64,000 bases of DNA from Cheilinus undulatus (taxonomy: Eukaryota; Chordata; Actinopteri; Labriformes; Labridae), in NCBI RefSeq assembly GCF_018320785.1, contig NC_054865.1:41481398-41545397 (forward strand), given 5' to 3'. Numbering within the stretch: the stretch's first letter is position 1; each line of letters begins with the position of its first letter. The position numbers and the translations under genes were made by a program. A model generated the notes under the pieces. The model ran no database searches, was not told where the DNA came from, and worked only from the letters and a program-made list of their open reading frames with translations. Positions 50,601 through 59,899 of the stretch are shown here, one piece after another.

Positions 50601-53600
50601 GCTCAAATGCAGAGGCTATAGTCCTCAATGCATTGGTAGCAGTATCAAATCCTATTCCTGGCGCTGTTTAGTGCATGTCTTCCCCCCACTCTCTCTCCCC
50701 ATATTTCTTATCTCTTCAGCTGTCCTTTCAAAAACAAAGGTAAAAAAGAAAACATTTGACTTTTGCTGAGGCAGAGCCAAAGGGGACTTTTTCCTGGTAT
50801 TTAATTATTAATTCACACTGCCATGTATTATTCCAGGCCCCTTTTCTTCAGCATTAGCATTCAAACGATATATTTCACAATTTACCAATTTGTGAACAGC
50901 TTTACCCCAAGCATTTGCAAGTTCTATCCATTTTGTTATGGCATAAGAGTAGTAGATGTAAAAATCATGCCTCTGTTTTTTTTTCTTTTTTTGAATATTT
51001 ACTGTCAGTACAATTACATGCATAGTTAAGTTGAGCCACAGCTATGGTTTGATTAGGCAATTACTGCTGTCGACTACTGTGCTTGTCCCAGTATACATTC
51101 ACAGCAGGAGAATAAATTAATGGAATGGAGTCAGTACGTCTAACTCCACTAGCCCCTCGGCATCAATCTCTCGAAGCAAGTGACTATGGACCACTTTCCA
51201 GTTGACCATGCTTACAGGTAACTAAGAGGTTGACTTGGTACATGTCTGATGGTGAAGATATTAACAAATTTTAAAGCTCTGTACATTTTATTCATAACCT
51301 ACAATTTACTTTTGGCACAAATGCTATGCATGCTATCCTTTTAGCTTATGGTGGTATTTGGAAACCGATGACTACCAGACTGCTATAATAAGCATTTATG
51401 CTCATCAACTTCTAGGCCAACCACTCCAGGGTGTACCCTGCCTCTTGCCCAATGATAGCTGGGATAGGCTCCGACCCGAAACAGGATAGATGATGTAGAA
51501 AATGGATAGCTGGATGGAACTTCTGGGTCAAAGTCCATTGCAGTCACTGTGGAACATGTGCAGAACACTTACATCTGGTTGGCCGTGCTAACTAGCTCAC
51601 TCAAGTTTGTGACCAGCTACCCAGTTATATGTCAAAAGGTGAAAGCCTGAACAAACTTTACAGCTCCAAACATTTTGTACATACACCGGAAGCATCAGTG
51701 ACAAAATCAGATTGGTTACACTGATTCCTGTTGTCGTATCCTGACAGATCATATGCAACGCATTGTGATAAAGTGCAACACGGCACTACATTTTCCCCGT
51801 CAACTTGTTCCTATTTCCCTTGCTCATGTTAACATGGACAAGGAACAAGGAAAGTAGGAGATGGCAATGCATCAGGAGTGTTGGACAGAAAGATCTTTTT
51901 GGTTTACTTTCACTTTTTTCCCCTCAATAGAGGCTTATAGCTTGTTTGTGAAAGCGGAAATTGTTGTGCATTAATAACCTCCATATCCATGTTGGAAATG
52001 TTAGGCATCTCACAGCCGTCAAAAGTCTGTCAATACAGAGCACCAGACTCCTGTTTCTCCAAAATCGCACTAAAAATTCAGTACTGAGTATTTAATGGAT
52101 CCAGTGTGGACAGCAAGTGTGCAATGCTGCATGATGCAATGTAATATCTGACACTCGCATGCTGTTAGGACATGGTTTAACATATTGTATGCCTTTAAAA
52201 GTTCTGTTTCAGTTAGACTGACAATAATTTTCCTTTTTTTTTTTTTTAAAATACTTCATTAAGATTGTAAATTATATACTTATTCAGCCATTTCATATTC
52301 AAACAGGACTTTTTTTTACCTTTTGACCTCTATCTCACAGGTTTAGATATCGTACATTTGAGTGTGACAGACTCTCACTTTGTGTTCTCCGGCAGACGGA
52401 AGCGCAGGAAGATGACTGGAAGACCAGCAAACTGTTCCCCCAGGTAAAGCATCTCAGGGTGTTTGTAATCATACAGCTCCACACAAACAGGGATACTCTC
52501 ACAGTATCGATGATCCTCGGCCAAACGAAGACCCTCACGGCCATCACAGTGACACGCATAGCTTCCCACTGTGTTGAAGCACTTCCCGTCACACACATCA
52601 GCCTCGCACTCATCTACATCTGCAACATCAGGGGGAAATCAGGCACATGATTGATGTATATAGTGTTTTACAGCTAAGGTATGTGCTTATAATATAATAG
52701 CAATAATTGTTAGTGCTTATAATATGTGGCAACAATGAGAAGTCTCACCATTGCAGGTCTTGGAAGTGAAGTTATATTTGAAGCCTTCAGGACACTGGCA
52801 CTCGTACATGCCCGGTGTATTGACACACTGGGCAGGTTGTGCACAGATACTTGGGTACAAGATGCATTCATCAATATCTGGAAAATAGGCAGTCGTAAGT
52901 AGAAATAGTTAAATGATCTCAGGAGATTAAATACATGATCTTTGCCAATACTCAAAGCTTACATACAAAGGCATTAAAACAGCAAAGGGTTATCAAGAAA
53001 TACTACAAAATAAATGAAAGAACAACCTTAAACCAGAAACGATCATGAGATTTAGCTCCCTTTAGAGCCTCATTGACACCAAAAAAAGGATAAGCAAATG
53101 TGCCACACTGACTCACTTTGATGTTTGTCAAGACTTTGTACTTAACAGGCATTCGACAAACTCACAGACAAACATTGAGGGCACTGCCCACACAAAATAG
53201 GACAGATCCAAGCATGTATAAACTGGGAGCAGGTTCAAACAGCTCTGAAATATAAGAGATATGAGGCTGATGGTCCATCTACTGTGTAAATAATGGGCCA
53301 TCTTTTCATGCAGTAAAAGCTTTTCACATTCTCTTTCACAAGGGTTCACCTCAGGTCAGCTGAGAAATAACAAATGGTTTAGACCCCAAGGACAACAGCT
53401 GGACGGCAGAGTTTTTGTTTTGCAGTACGTAGCGTTCCTTCGTCCATATGGATAAATATAAAGGACATTATAACAAAGAATAATACACAGCATAGAATTA
53501 GTGTTTGCTCAGCTGCCTGGGAGCACTTTATGTCCTTCTCGATGTCTTCACATATGTAATGTAAGCCATTAACTTGTACGTACATACACACACTGATGGA

Positions 53601-56600
53601 AAGCATTAAACTGCCCACATATACATGAATCAAGTGCTTAATGACAAAAAATAGGGATGCACTGATAACACATATTTCCAGTACAAGTACTGATTTTTGG
53701 GTACTCACTGAAACCCAGTTCAAATATAAGTACTTAGTAATACATTAAATATTCTTTTAAAAAGCCTTAAGTTTGTTTTGTTTTTATCATATGTTCTTCA
53801 TCCCATCTCTTGCCAATTTATCAATGAATATAATTTATTCTCCTCTACTTCTGTCATCCTCATTTATGTTCAGATATCACCAAACTGGAGACATGACTTA
53901 ATAAGAGGCTAACATCATGCTTTAAAATGATACCCAGTATATTATCTGCAATGTTTTATGAGTACCAGAATGAGTACTTAGCTTGGTATCTGCACTGATA
54001 CTCGATCAGGGCTTAACATTTACTTTTTTGTTCACCACCCACTGTAGCTAGTAGTTTCCCAAAGTTACTAGCCACTCTGAGTTTTCTCTAGCCACAATTT
54101 TCTTGTTGGAAATAACATTATATATGATAAAGGTGGGGCTGCATGGTGGCGCAGGGATTAGCGCTGTTGCCTCACAGCAAGAGGGTCCCTGGTTTGTTTC
54201 CCGGTCAGGACCTTTCAGTTTGCATGTTCTCCATGTGCATGCGTGGGTTCTCTCTGGGTACTCCCACTTCCTCCCACCACCAAAAACATGCTCATTAGGT
54301 TAACTGGTGACTCTAAATTGGCCGTAGGTGTGAATTTGAGTGTGCCTGGTTGTCTGTCTCTTTATGCCAGCCCTGTGAGTGACTGGCGACCAGTCCAGGG
54401 TGTATCCCGCCTCCTGCCCAGTGACAGCTTGGATAGGCTCCAGCCCCCCCGTGACCCACAACGGGATAAGCAGTCTAGAAAATGGATGGATGATAAAGCT
54501 GACTATGGGGTGCTAAACTTTACATGAACTAGATCTGCAATCCTTTAAAATGTAAATAAACTTTAAAGTATTCCTTCTTATCAACCCTAGAGAAACTCAA
54601 ATTGCCAACAGTTTGTCAGGCATGGTAGCATATGCTGGTTTGGCACTCTGCTGCGTCAAACTTGGTCCTGTACTGCTCTGGCATCCTGATGGCCATCCTC
54701 CAGGCCCATGCCCCATCTCTCCAGGTATCTTCCAAGCTGCCCCCTCCATGACACACATAGACAGCCCAGTTGTCTGGACCAACCCACCATGTCCTGGGCA
54801 CCGAGTATGCAGTCAGGTGGAAGAGGCCCCGGAAAGCACGCCAGGAGCCCGTAAAAGCGCAGCTGCCATTCCCATATCAGACAGCCGACCCTTCTCATCC
54901 AACACATCAGCATTAGATGCACGGCCCCACCAAAGGTACCCAAAGATGCACTTAAGAGAAGCCATCAAAAAAGAACCCAGCTGCTTTCCCAGCCATCAGC
55001 CAGTGCCCAGGCCCCACAAGAGTATAGTAAGACTGGAAGGACCAAGGACCGCAAGACCCCGACCTTCATATGCATGCTCAGATAGAGGGACAGTGGGACG
55101 CCACACTGTCTAAGTCTGTGGTTGATCTCAGCCTTGCAGTCAGCAGATCAATGGAGTATTCTGCCAAGGTAGGGGAACTGCTCTACAACTTCCATACTCT
55201 CAACATTTTCAGACACAGATTTGGTGATCAGCGATTCCAGATCAGTATTTCGGACATCGCCAAATGATACTACACAGATCGCTGCCCCTGTTACCCGCCC
55301 CATTATCCAGTCCATACAAAGCACTCTCTGAACCAGAATATAGGGCAGATATCAGCTGGATGTGCAGAGCTCCAGAATACTCCAGAGGGCATCTCTACTC
55401 ACTGAGTTGAACGCTTTCCGGATGTCAACAAAGGCTGGAAGCAACCCTCTACTGAATTCCCGAAAGCACTCAGTGAGGACCTGAAGTGCCAGGATGCAGT
55501 CTACCATACGTACAGCAGACACTTTATTTATTAGTTTAAAAGAGTCTGTTAAAATGTACATAATATAAATGAGCTAGTCTGTATTAACCACGGATATAAA
55601 CAATATGGCTGAGTGCAGGCGGATGTTTAGGGTTGCCTGGCAATAATAAAGTTCCAGTAATGATGCATAAAAAGTTGAGATGGTTGAGAAAAAAGGCATC
55701 AAATTTGGCTCTGTACTGCTGTTTTATGCTTGTAGAGCTGTTGTCTAAAAGCAACATCCCTCCCTCTCGTGTGACATTGCATTATTAAGGAATATAACTG
55801 TCATCAGCATCTTACCCACGCAGTTAATCTTGTCAGTGATGAAGTAGCCCTCTTCACACATACAGTGGAAACTGCCGGGGAAGTTTTTACATTTTTGGTT
55901 ACATCCAGCTGGAAATTCAGGATCCAAACACTCGTCGATATCTTAAGAGTTATGGATCAAATGAAATTTATATCAGCAGGGAGTTCAGCCATATCAGAAG
56001 GTGACATACAATAGTCCAGTTGAATTAATTCAAAGCATTCAAAACCTATGTGGGATGCTAGACATAAGTCATTGAGTGTCACTAGTTTTTATTTGTGATT
56101 GGACTAAAACATTTTAATCTTAATAAATGTATTAGAGCTCACCATCCTCACAGCGCGGCCCCTTCCATCCAGGCTTACACACACATGTGAAGGAGGCCTG
56201 ACCATCCTCACAGCGCTCTGAGCCCTCCTTGTAGCACGGATACGGCGTACACTGATTGCTGATTTCTACAAACAAGATGTTAATCAAGCAAGGGATGAAG
56301 AATTCCATAGGTGCATTTATGATCTCTAAAGGCTGAACCATAACCACTGACTTTTCAGTAAAAGCCTCTCACCTGTCACACAGGTACGAAGGTCGGATGG
56401 AATGGCAGAATCTGAGTTCTGGCTGGGTATGCCGACACGGTGTGAACCCAGACATGCTGTGATAAACAAGTTTTATCAGACAACGTGAGAAAAGCAAAGT
56501 CGATACCACAACATGTGTACAAGGACAATGAAATCTGCAAACTCACCAACATATTTGGGATAGAAGTATTCCTGAAAAAAAAACAAAAAAAAAAAACAGT

Positions 56601-58290
56601 AGGCAACAGAAAATGCTTCAATTCATGTTTGATACTAAAGAAAACAGGATGTAAACAGGAGAAGGCATGCAACAAGGTGATGTGTCAAATACTGGTTTAT
56701 AGCTGAAAAGATTCTAGTCAACAAAATGAGTTTTAATATGAAGCATTCATCAAAAGCCCCAAAAGAAGGAATTGAGGTAGGGAGGTGTACCCAATGCTGA
56801 TATAATCGACAGAGTCATTTGAACTAGTGAAATCAAATCAAGTGCTAAAAGTAGGGTAAAACACAAATTAAGTTATGTCAAAAGAATTCAGCTACAACTG
56901 AAGAAGAGTAAAAGGGTGAAGACTGAGTGGATTTTTTCAGCACAGGACCCCTGCGAGGGTCTTCTGGGGCAGCTTAGGGCTGTGCCCAACACAGATGGAG
57001 CAAACCATGAGACTAAATCCTTGAGTGAGACTATCTGGGGTTGGAATCCATTGAAATTAGGCAAGACCATCAGTTGAATCAGAGTTGGCTGGGAAAGAAA
57101 GAGCACTATAACACTGTAATTTTGTAAAAACAGATACCCAATTTAAGTTTATTTTCATATGCTTTTGTTGCAAGTGTGCTGTCCTTTAAGGCTTAAAATG
57201 TTAAAAATGTTCAGTTTTATTCAAGAAAGCACTGAATTTCTTTGTTTATGAATGGGGCTTTATAAATATTACTTTAAATTACATCAGTGATCTGTGAAAA
57301 AGAGATGTATTTTTGCTTTTTTCTTAAACATATAGGTCAAAACAATAAAACACATAAAAGGCTTTAGCCCGGGATCATGTCTTGCTTGCAAGTTCTTTCG
57401 CTTATCTTTGAGTTTTCTGTCTTCATTTCTTTAGTCTCAGCATCACAGCTGTCACTAATCTGATAAGATGTGGCTAATCAGTGAGATTAATATCAGCCCC
57501 CTTTCTTACCGTCTCAGGCTCATTCTCAAAGATCTCTCTGGCCTCCTCCTTATTGCACAGTTCCTCTATGCACTCCCTCTCCAGGTTGCCCGGCTTCCTT
57601 TCCTCAAACAGAGAGTTGGCTCTCTTGTGCCTGCTCAGGAACTGGGAGGCTCTGCTTTGGCTCAGGACTGGAGAGACAGACACATAAATCACTCACTCAT
57701 TCAAATACACTGCATGGATCCACGTTTAATTGATCTGATGTTTGCAACCAAAACAAGCAGAGTCCTGTTATTACTACCTCAGGGTTACTCTCACATATGT
57801 GATTAATATAGGCAGGCACATGCAGCTACATTAGAACAACACATGACTGATCCCAGCAGGAATTTCAGTCCTCTGTTTCACCATGACAGATGGCTGATGT
57901 AGCTGCAGCCTGGATGGACAAAGTAGACAACTGCTATGAATTGGCCTGGAAAAAGGGTCATTGCGAAACCGTAATTTCCCAGAAATGACCCTTTGTGGTG
58001 GCAACAAGCTGCTCATATTGACCACACAATTTCACGGTGGAGACGGGAGTCATAACCCCTCATACTTTCTGTTAACGGCTGTCAATGTAGTTTTTAAGTC
58101 CTGAAACGTGTTCACATCCAGGCTGAAAGCTTCTTTCAAACAGTTACTAACAAGCTATTCCGTGAATTACTCCACTACGCTGGGTTCAAAGTGTAAACCG
58201 CAAACACTTACATCGATAAGCATCGACGAGCGTCACAAGAAATACGAGACAAGCCAAGGATTCCCCAAGTGCCCGCTTCTTTCTCCACAT
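45294..58290 (-). CDS. pros1: pros1, vitamin K-dependent protein S (complete, 14 coding exons, 679 aa)
   Basis: Plasma anticoagulant, cofactor of activated protein C and TFPI, and ligand of TYRO3/MER. Exon lengths from 5' to 3' are 79, 158, 25, 84, 123, 126, 129, 241, 187, 165, 169, 137, 229 and 188, totalling 2040 (human protein 676 aa). Domains: signal peptide 1-26, propeptide to Arg42 (RHKR), Gla 43-79 with 12 Glu, aromatic helix 80-87, thrombin-sensitive-type loop 88-115, EGF1-4 116-about 281, LG1 about 300-475 and LG2 about 490-675. [14 protein letters not shown] is diagnostic of protein S, not GAS6. The propeptide keeps Phe-16, Ala-10 and Leu-6 of the carboxylase recognition site. EGF4 and the start of LG1 share one exon, so one intron is missing relative to gas6. 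It lies about 4.9 kb upstream of gas6, in the same orientation. Confidence 0.95.
46431..47002. mobile_element. hAT-like MITE (GGATGCA-ended)
   Basis: It starts AGGATGCACCATATTA and ends with the complement of GGATGCAAGATATTA. It contains ATATCGGCTGATAATGGC. It lies in the last pros1 intron. Confidence 0.6.
47426..47771. mobile_element. MITE with TAAAGGTGCAGTATGTAATATT ends
   Basis: The two ends are inverted repeats over about 24 bases (right end TATTACACACTGTACCTTTA). It contains a TA microsatellite at 47641-47672. No target duplication is clear. Confidence 0.7.
47925..48010 (+). repeat. possible tRNA-derived SINE head
   Basis: TTAACTCAGTTGATGGAACA and CAGTTCAACTCC resemble polymerase III A and B boxes about 45 bases apart. 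No tail defined. Confidence 0.35.
48266..48494 (-). CDS. pros1: pros1 exon 13: LG2
   Basis: It encodes [20 protein letters not shown] through STFVGGIPG. Sequons NVT, NSS and NNT fit the glycosylated LG2 of protein S. The donor is GTCAGT. Confidence 0.93.
48585..48721 (-). CDS. pros1: pros1 exon 12: LG2
   Basis: It encodes [20 protein letters not shown] and [14 protein letters not shown], with an NNT sequon. Acceptor CCAG, donor GTAAGT. Confidence 0.93.
49290..49458 (-). CDS. pros1: pros1 exon 11: LG1 end and linker
   Basis: It encodes [20 protein letters not shown] and [14 protein letters not shown], which identify protein S. The 169-base length equals gas6 exon 12. Confidence 0.96.
49602..49766 (-). 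CDS. pros1: pros1 exon 10: LG1
   Basis: It encodes [20 protein letters not shown] and NLVKA at the end. It is 55 codons, phase 0 to 0, the same length as gas6 exon 11. Confidence 0.95.
49969..50155 (-). CDS. pros1: pros1 exon 9: LG1 core
   Basis: It encodes [20 protein letters not shown] through INDGQWHV, the conserved laminin-G motif. It starts in phase 2 and ends in phase 0. Confidence 0.95.
50571..50745 (+). repeat. tRNA-derived SINE, copy 2
   Basis: The GAGGCTATAGTCCTCAATGCA core and the CAGCTGTCCT tail match the copy at 27021. It lies in pros1 intron 8. Confidence 0.6.
50750..52330 (-). other. pros1 intron 8, mostly unassigned
   Basis: Only the SINE-like fragment near 51411 is recognisable. 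The remainder shows no coding signal. Confidence 0.5.
51411..51515 (+). repeat. SINE-like 3' end fragment
   Basis: CCAGGGTGTACCCTGCCTC, then AGCTGGGATAGGCTCC and GAAAATGGATAG, matches the end of the element at 54132. Confidence 0.65.
52379..52619 (-). CDS. pros1: pros1 exon 8: EGF4 fused with start of LG1
   Basis: One open 241-base exon runs from [20 protein letters not shown] through the EGF4 end (EDHRYC) into LG1 ([20 protein letters not shown]). gas6 uses two exons (122 and 119 bases, the same total of 241) for this region. Confidence 0.93.
52749..52877 (-). CDS. pros1: pros1 exon 7: calcium-binding EGF 3
   Basis: It encodes [18 protein letters not shown] and [12 protein letters not shown], and then an NFT sequon. 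Phase 1 to 1. Confidence 0.94.
53649..54008. mobile_element. GGGATGCAC-ended hAT-like element, partly degraded
   Basis: It starts AGGGATGCACTGAT and carries CAGTACAAGTACTG and TACTCGATC near the ends. The right terminus is not intact. Confidence 0.5.
54132..54497 (+). repeat. tRNA-like SINE, near full length
   Basis: GCATGGTGGCGCAGGGATTA resembles an A box (TGGCGCAG), and GGTTTGTTTCCC is a degenerate B box. The body includes GACTCTAAATTGGCCGTAGG, and it ends in ATGGATGGATG repeats. Fragments of the same family are at 21790 and 51411. Confidence 0.65.
54590..55565 (-). mobile_element. non-LTR retrotransposon remnant, copy 2
   Basis: Minus strand 55561-55352 reads [20 protein letters not shown] and [18 protein letters not shown], reverse transcriptase motif A with its Asp retained. 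The 3' part matches 3230-3480. Motif B is absent. It lies in pros1 intron 6, between exons 6 and 7. Confidence 0.75.
55816..55941 (-). CDS. pros1: pros1 exon 6: calcium-binding EGF 2
   Basis: It encodes [18 protein letters not shown] and [12 protein letters not shown], with acceptor CTTAAG and donor GTAAGA, phase 1 to 1. Confidence 0.94.
56143..56265 (-). CDS. pros1: pros1 exon 5: EGF-like domain 1
   Basis: Six cysteines run from [12 protein letters not shown] to GPRCED, with [12 protein letters not shown] carrying the hydroxylation-type Asp. In the family this domain contacts activated protein C. Confidence 0.94.
56373..56456 (-). CDS. pros1: pros1 exon 4: thrombin-sensitive-type loop
   Basis: It encodes [20 protein letters not shown] and SDLRTCVT. 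Two Cys enclose 23 residues (24 in human). The DLR near the end aligns with human Arg70, and the middle arginine cleaved by factor Xa in human has no counterpart. Confidence 0.93.
56547..56571 (-). CDS. pros1: pros1 exon 3: 25-base aromatic stack exon
   Basis: It encodes EYFYPKYV between acceptor TTTCAG and donor GTGAGT, with the same 25-base size as in gas6. Confidence 0.94.
57510..57667 (-). CDS. pros1: pros1 exon 2: propeptide and Gla domain
   Basis: The propeptide [16 protein letters not shown] is followed by [20 protein letters not shown] and [21 protein letters not shown] is also the mature N-terminus of human protein S. It ends in phase 0. Confidence 0.96.
58212..58290 (-). CDS. pros1: pros1 exon 1: signal peptide
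   Basis: It encodes [20 protein letters not shown] and LVDAYR, a basic start then a hydrophobic core. A is at -3 of the ATG and the donor is GTAAGT. Confidence 0.88.
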
Positions 58291-58560
58291 AGTCGAGCCG
58301 TTCTTCCTGCTAGGCCACGGTTTGGCTCTGAGTAACGGCTGGCTGGCTGCGTTCAGGTCCGTGAGAGGGGGGAAAAAACTTTATTCTTCCCGAAAATGTT
58401 TTCGTAGGGAGAGGAGGGGAGGAGTGGCGGAGGGCGCCAGGAGAGCAGATCCAGAGGGGAGTGAGGGGAGGCAGCTAGGGAGCGCTGCTGACACACTCAC
58501 CCACACGACCATTGTTTACTCACAGGACAGTGTTGATGCGCGAGCTGAGTTCAGGCAAGA
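58291..58560 (-). promoter_or_regulatory. pros1 5' UTR and promoter region (inferred)
   Basis: This stretch upstream of the pros1 ATG is much richer in G and C than its surroundings, holding several CG dinucleotides and a GGGGAGGAG-type purine tract, without a well placed TATA box. It fits a TATA-less promoter, but no start site can be fixed. Confidence 0.4.
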
Positions 58561-58939
58561 AATAGGTTTACTAATGACACACAGAGGGCTCAGGTGGTCT
58601 CTGAGCTGCTGACACACATAAAGACTAACGATATTAATGTACATAAGAAATGTACTTGTTTTTAAATTAACGTCACTCTAAAGGTAACATGCCAAATTCA
58701 AGCAGATAAAAAGGGGACACGCCGGTACAGTTGAAATCCCTCTGACATTTTCAAGTGCATTTCATCTATTGAGTTTCCAAAAAAAAAAAAAATCTCCTTT
58801 AGAAGAATTTTATATCAACTGACGTGTCACGTAATGACAATTACATTTTCATCTTTTTTTGATGAAAAAATGTTAGTTGAAACCATATATTTCTCGTGCC
58901 CTTCATGGCCCTAAATGAAAGTGTACTTGGAATATGACC

Positions 58940-59420
58940 TATTAACCCATAAGACACTTTTCACCACTTTTTAACTGTTATTACCGCTTTTGTGCCATCT
59001 TTAAACTGACACTTTTTCCCCACTTACAGCCAATTTTTTAAAAATCATTTTCTTTCCACATTTAATCAATTTAAGCAACTTTTTGCCATTTGTTCCTATT
59101 GCTACTACTTCTAGTCAAATTCAACCAATTTTTGCCATGTTCAAAAAAATGTAAATATCTTTAAGCCATTTTTTTTTTGCCTCTCTTAGCAGCTTCAAGC
59201 CACTTTCAGCCTTTTTAAACCATTTAAGCCACTCTTTATTTGCCCCCTTTTGGCATATATTCGCCATTTTACCTTCTTGTGCCACTGATTCCACTATTAA
59301 CCCATTTAAGCCACTTCTTGTGACTTTTTAACAATGTTTAACCCATTTTTGCCGATTGCAGCCCATTTTAGTCACAAATCTGCCATTCTTAACCTTTTTT
59401 TCATTTTTTCAACTTTCAAC
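58940..59420. repeat. TTTTGCC-type tract, fourth locus
   Basis: Degenerate units such as TTTAAGCCATTTTT and TTTTTGCCA run for about 480 bases upstream of pros1. Confidence 0.65.
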
Positions 59421-59457
59421 CTATTTCCTCTGCTTTTTGGCACATTTTGTGTGCACA

Positions 59458-59497
59458 TTTCCTATGCCTACAAGGTTTTCCTTGTAGGCATAGGAAA
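59458..59497. repeat. perfect 18-base inverted repeat with 4-base loop
   Basis: The arm TTTCCTATGCCTACAAGG, loop TTTT and exact complement arm form a strong hairpin just beside the TTTTGCC tract. Confidence 0.85.
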
Positions 59498-59899
59498 GGC
59501 AGGAACGTGTGCTGTTCTTGCTTGATGCTTTCCACCTAGGCTTGTGAAACAGTCACACTGCCAAATATAGATAACAGCAATGAGTTCAAATTAATAACTA
59601 CTTATAAGAAATGTATTTAGGACCACAAATCATGTGTTTTTTGACAAAAAGGTCCTGGCTGAAATAAGAACTTTGTTAAGATACATTTCAGCACCAAAAG
59701 GCGGCAAGTGTTAGCCAGAAGGCTAGGGAACCAGCCATTTCACTATAAACGGCTGAGATTTATTTTTCTTTGGTCACAGTAAGATATTTCGAAAGGGTGC
59801 ACTTAAATTTGATCTTGATGTATTTTCTGGGGCTTGTAGTGTAAAAATATACACCTTTACCTTGTGAATGTGTGCAGTGCATGAAAAGACAGACTAAAA

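Noticed and set aside
54613..55113. 166-residue plus-strand frame
   Set aside because: It lies antisense to a non-LTR retrotransposon remnant and shows no domain of its own.
45294..58290. Second gas6 copy rather than pros1
   Set aside because: The longer Cys loop, [14 protein letters not shown] in LG1, the ANSL mature start and the total length all fit protein S.
59458..59497. MicroRNA precursor
   Set aside because: A stem of 18 pairs with a 4-base loop is too short for a normal vertebrate precursor.
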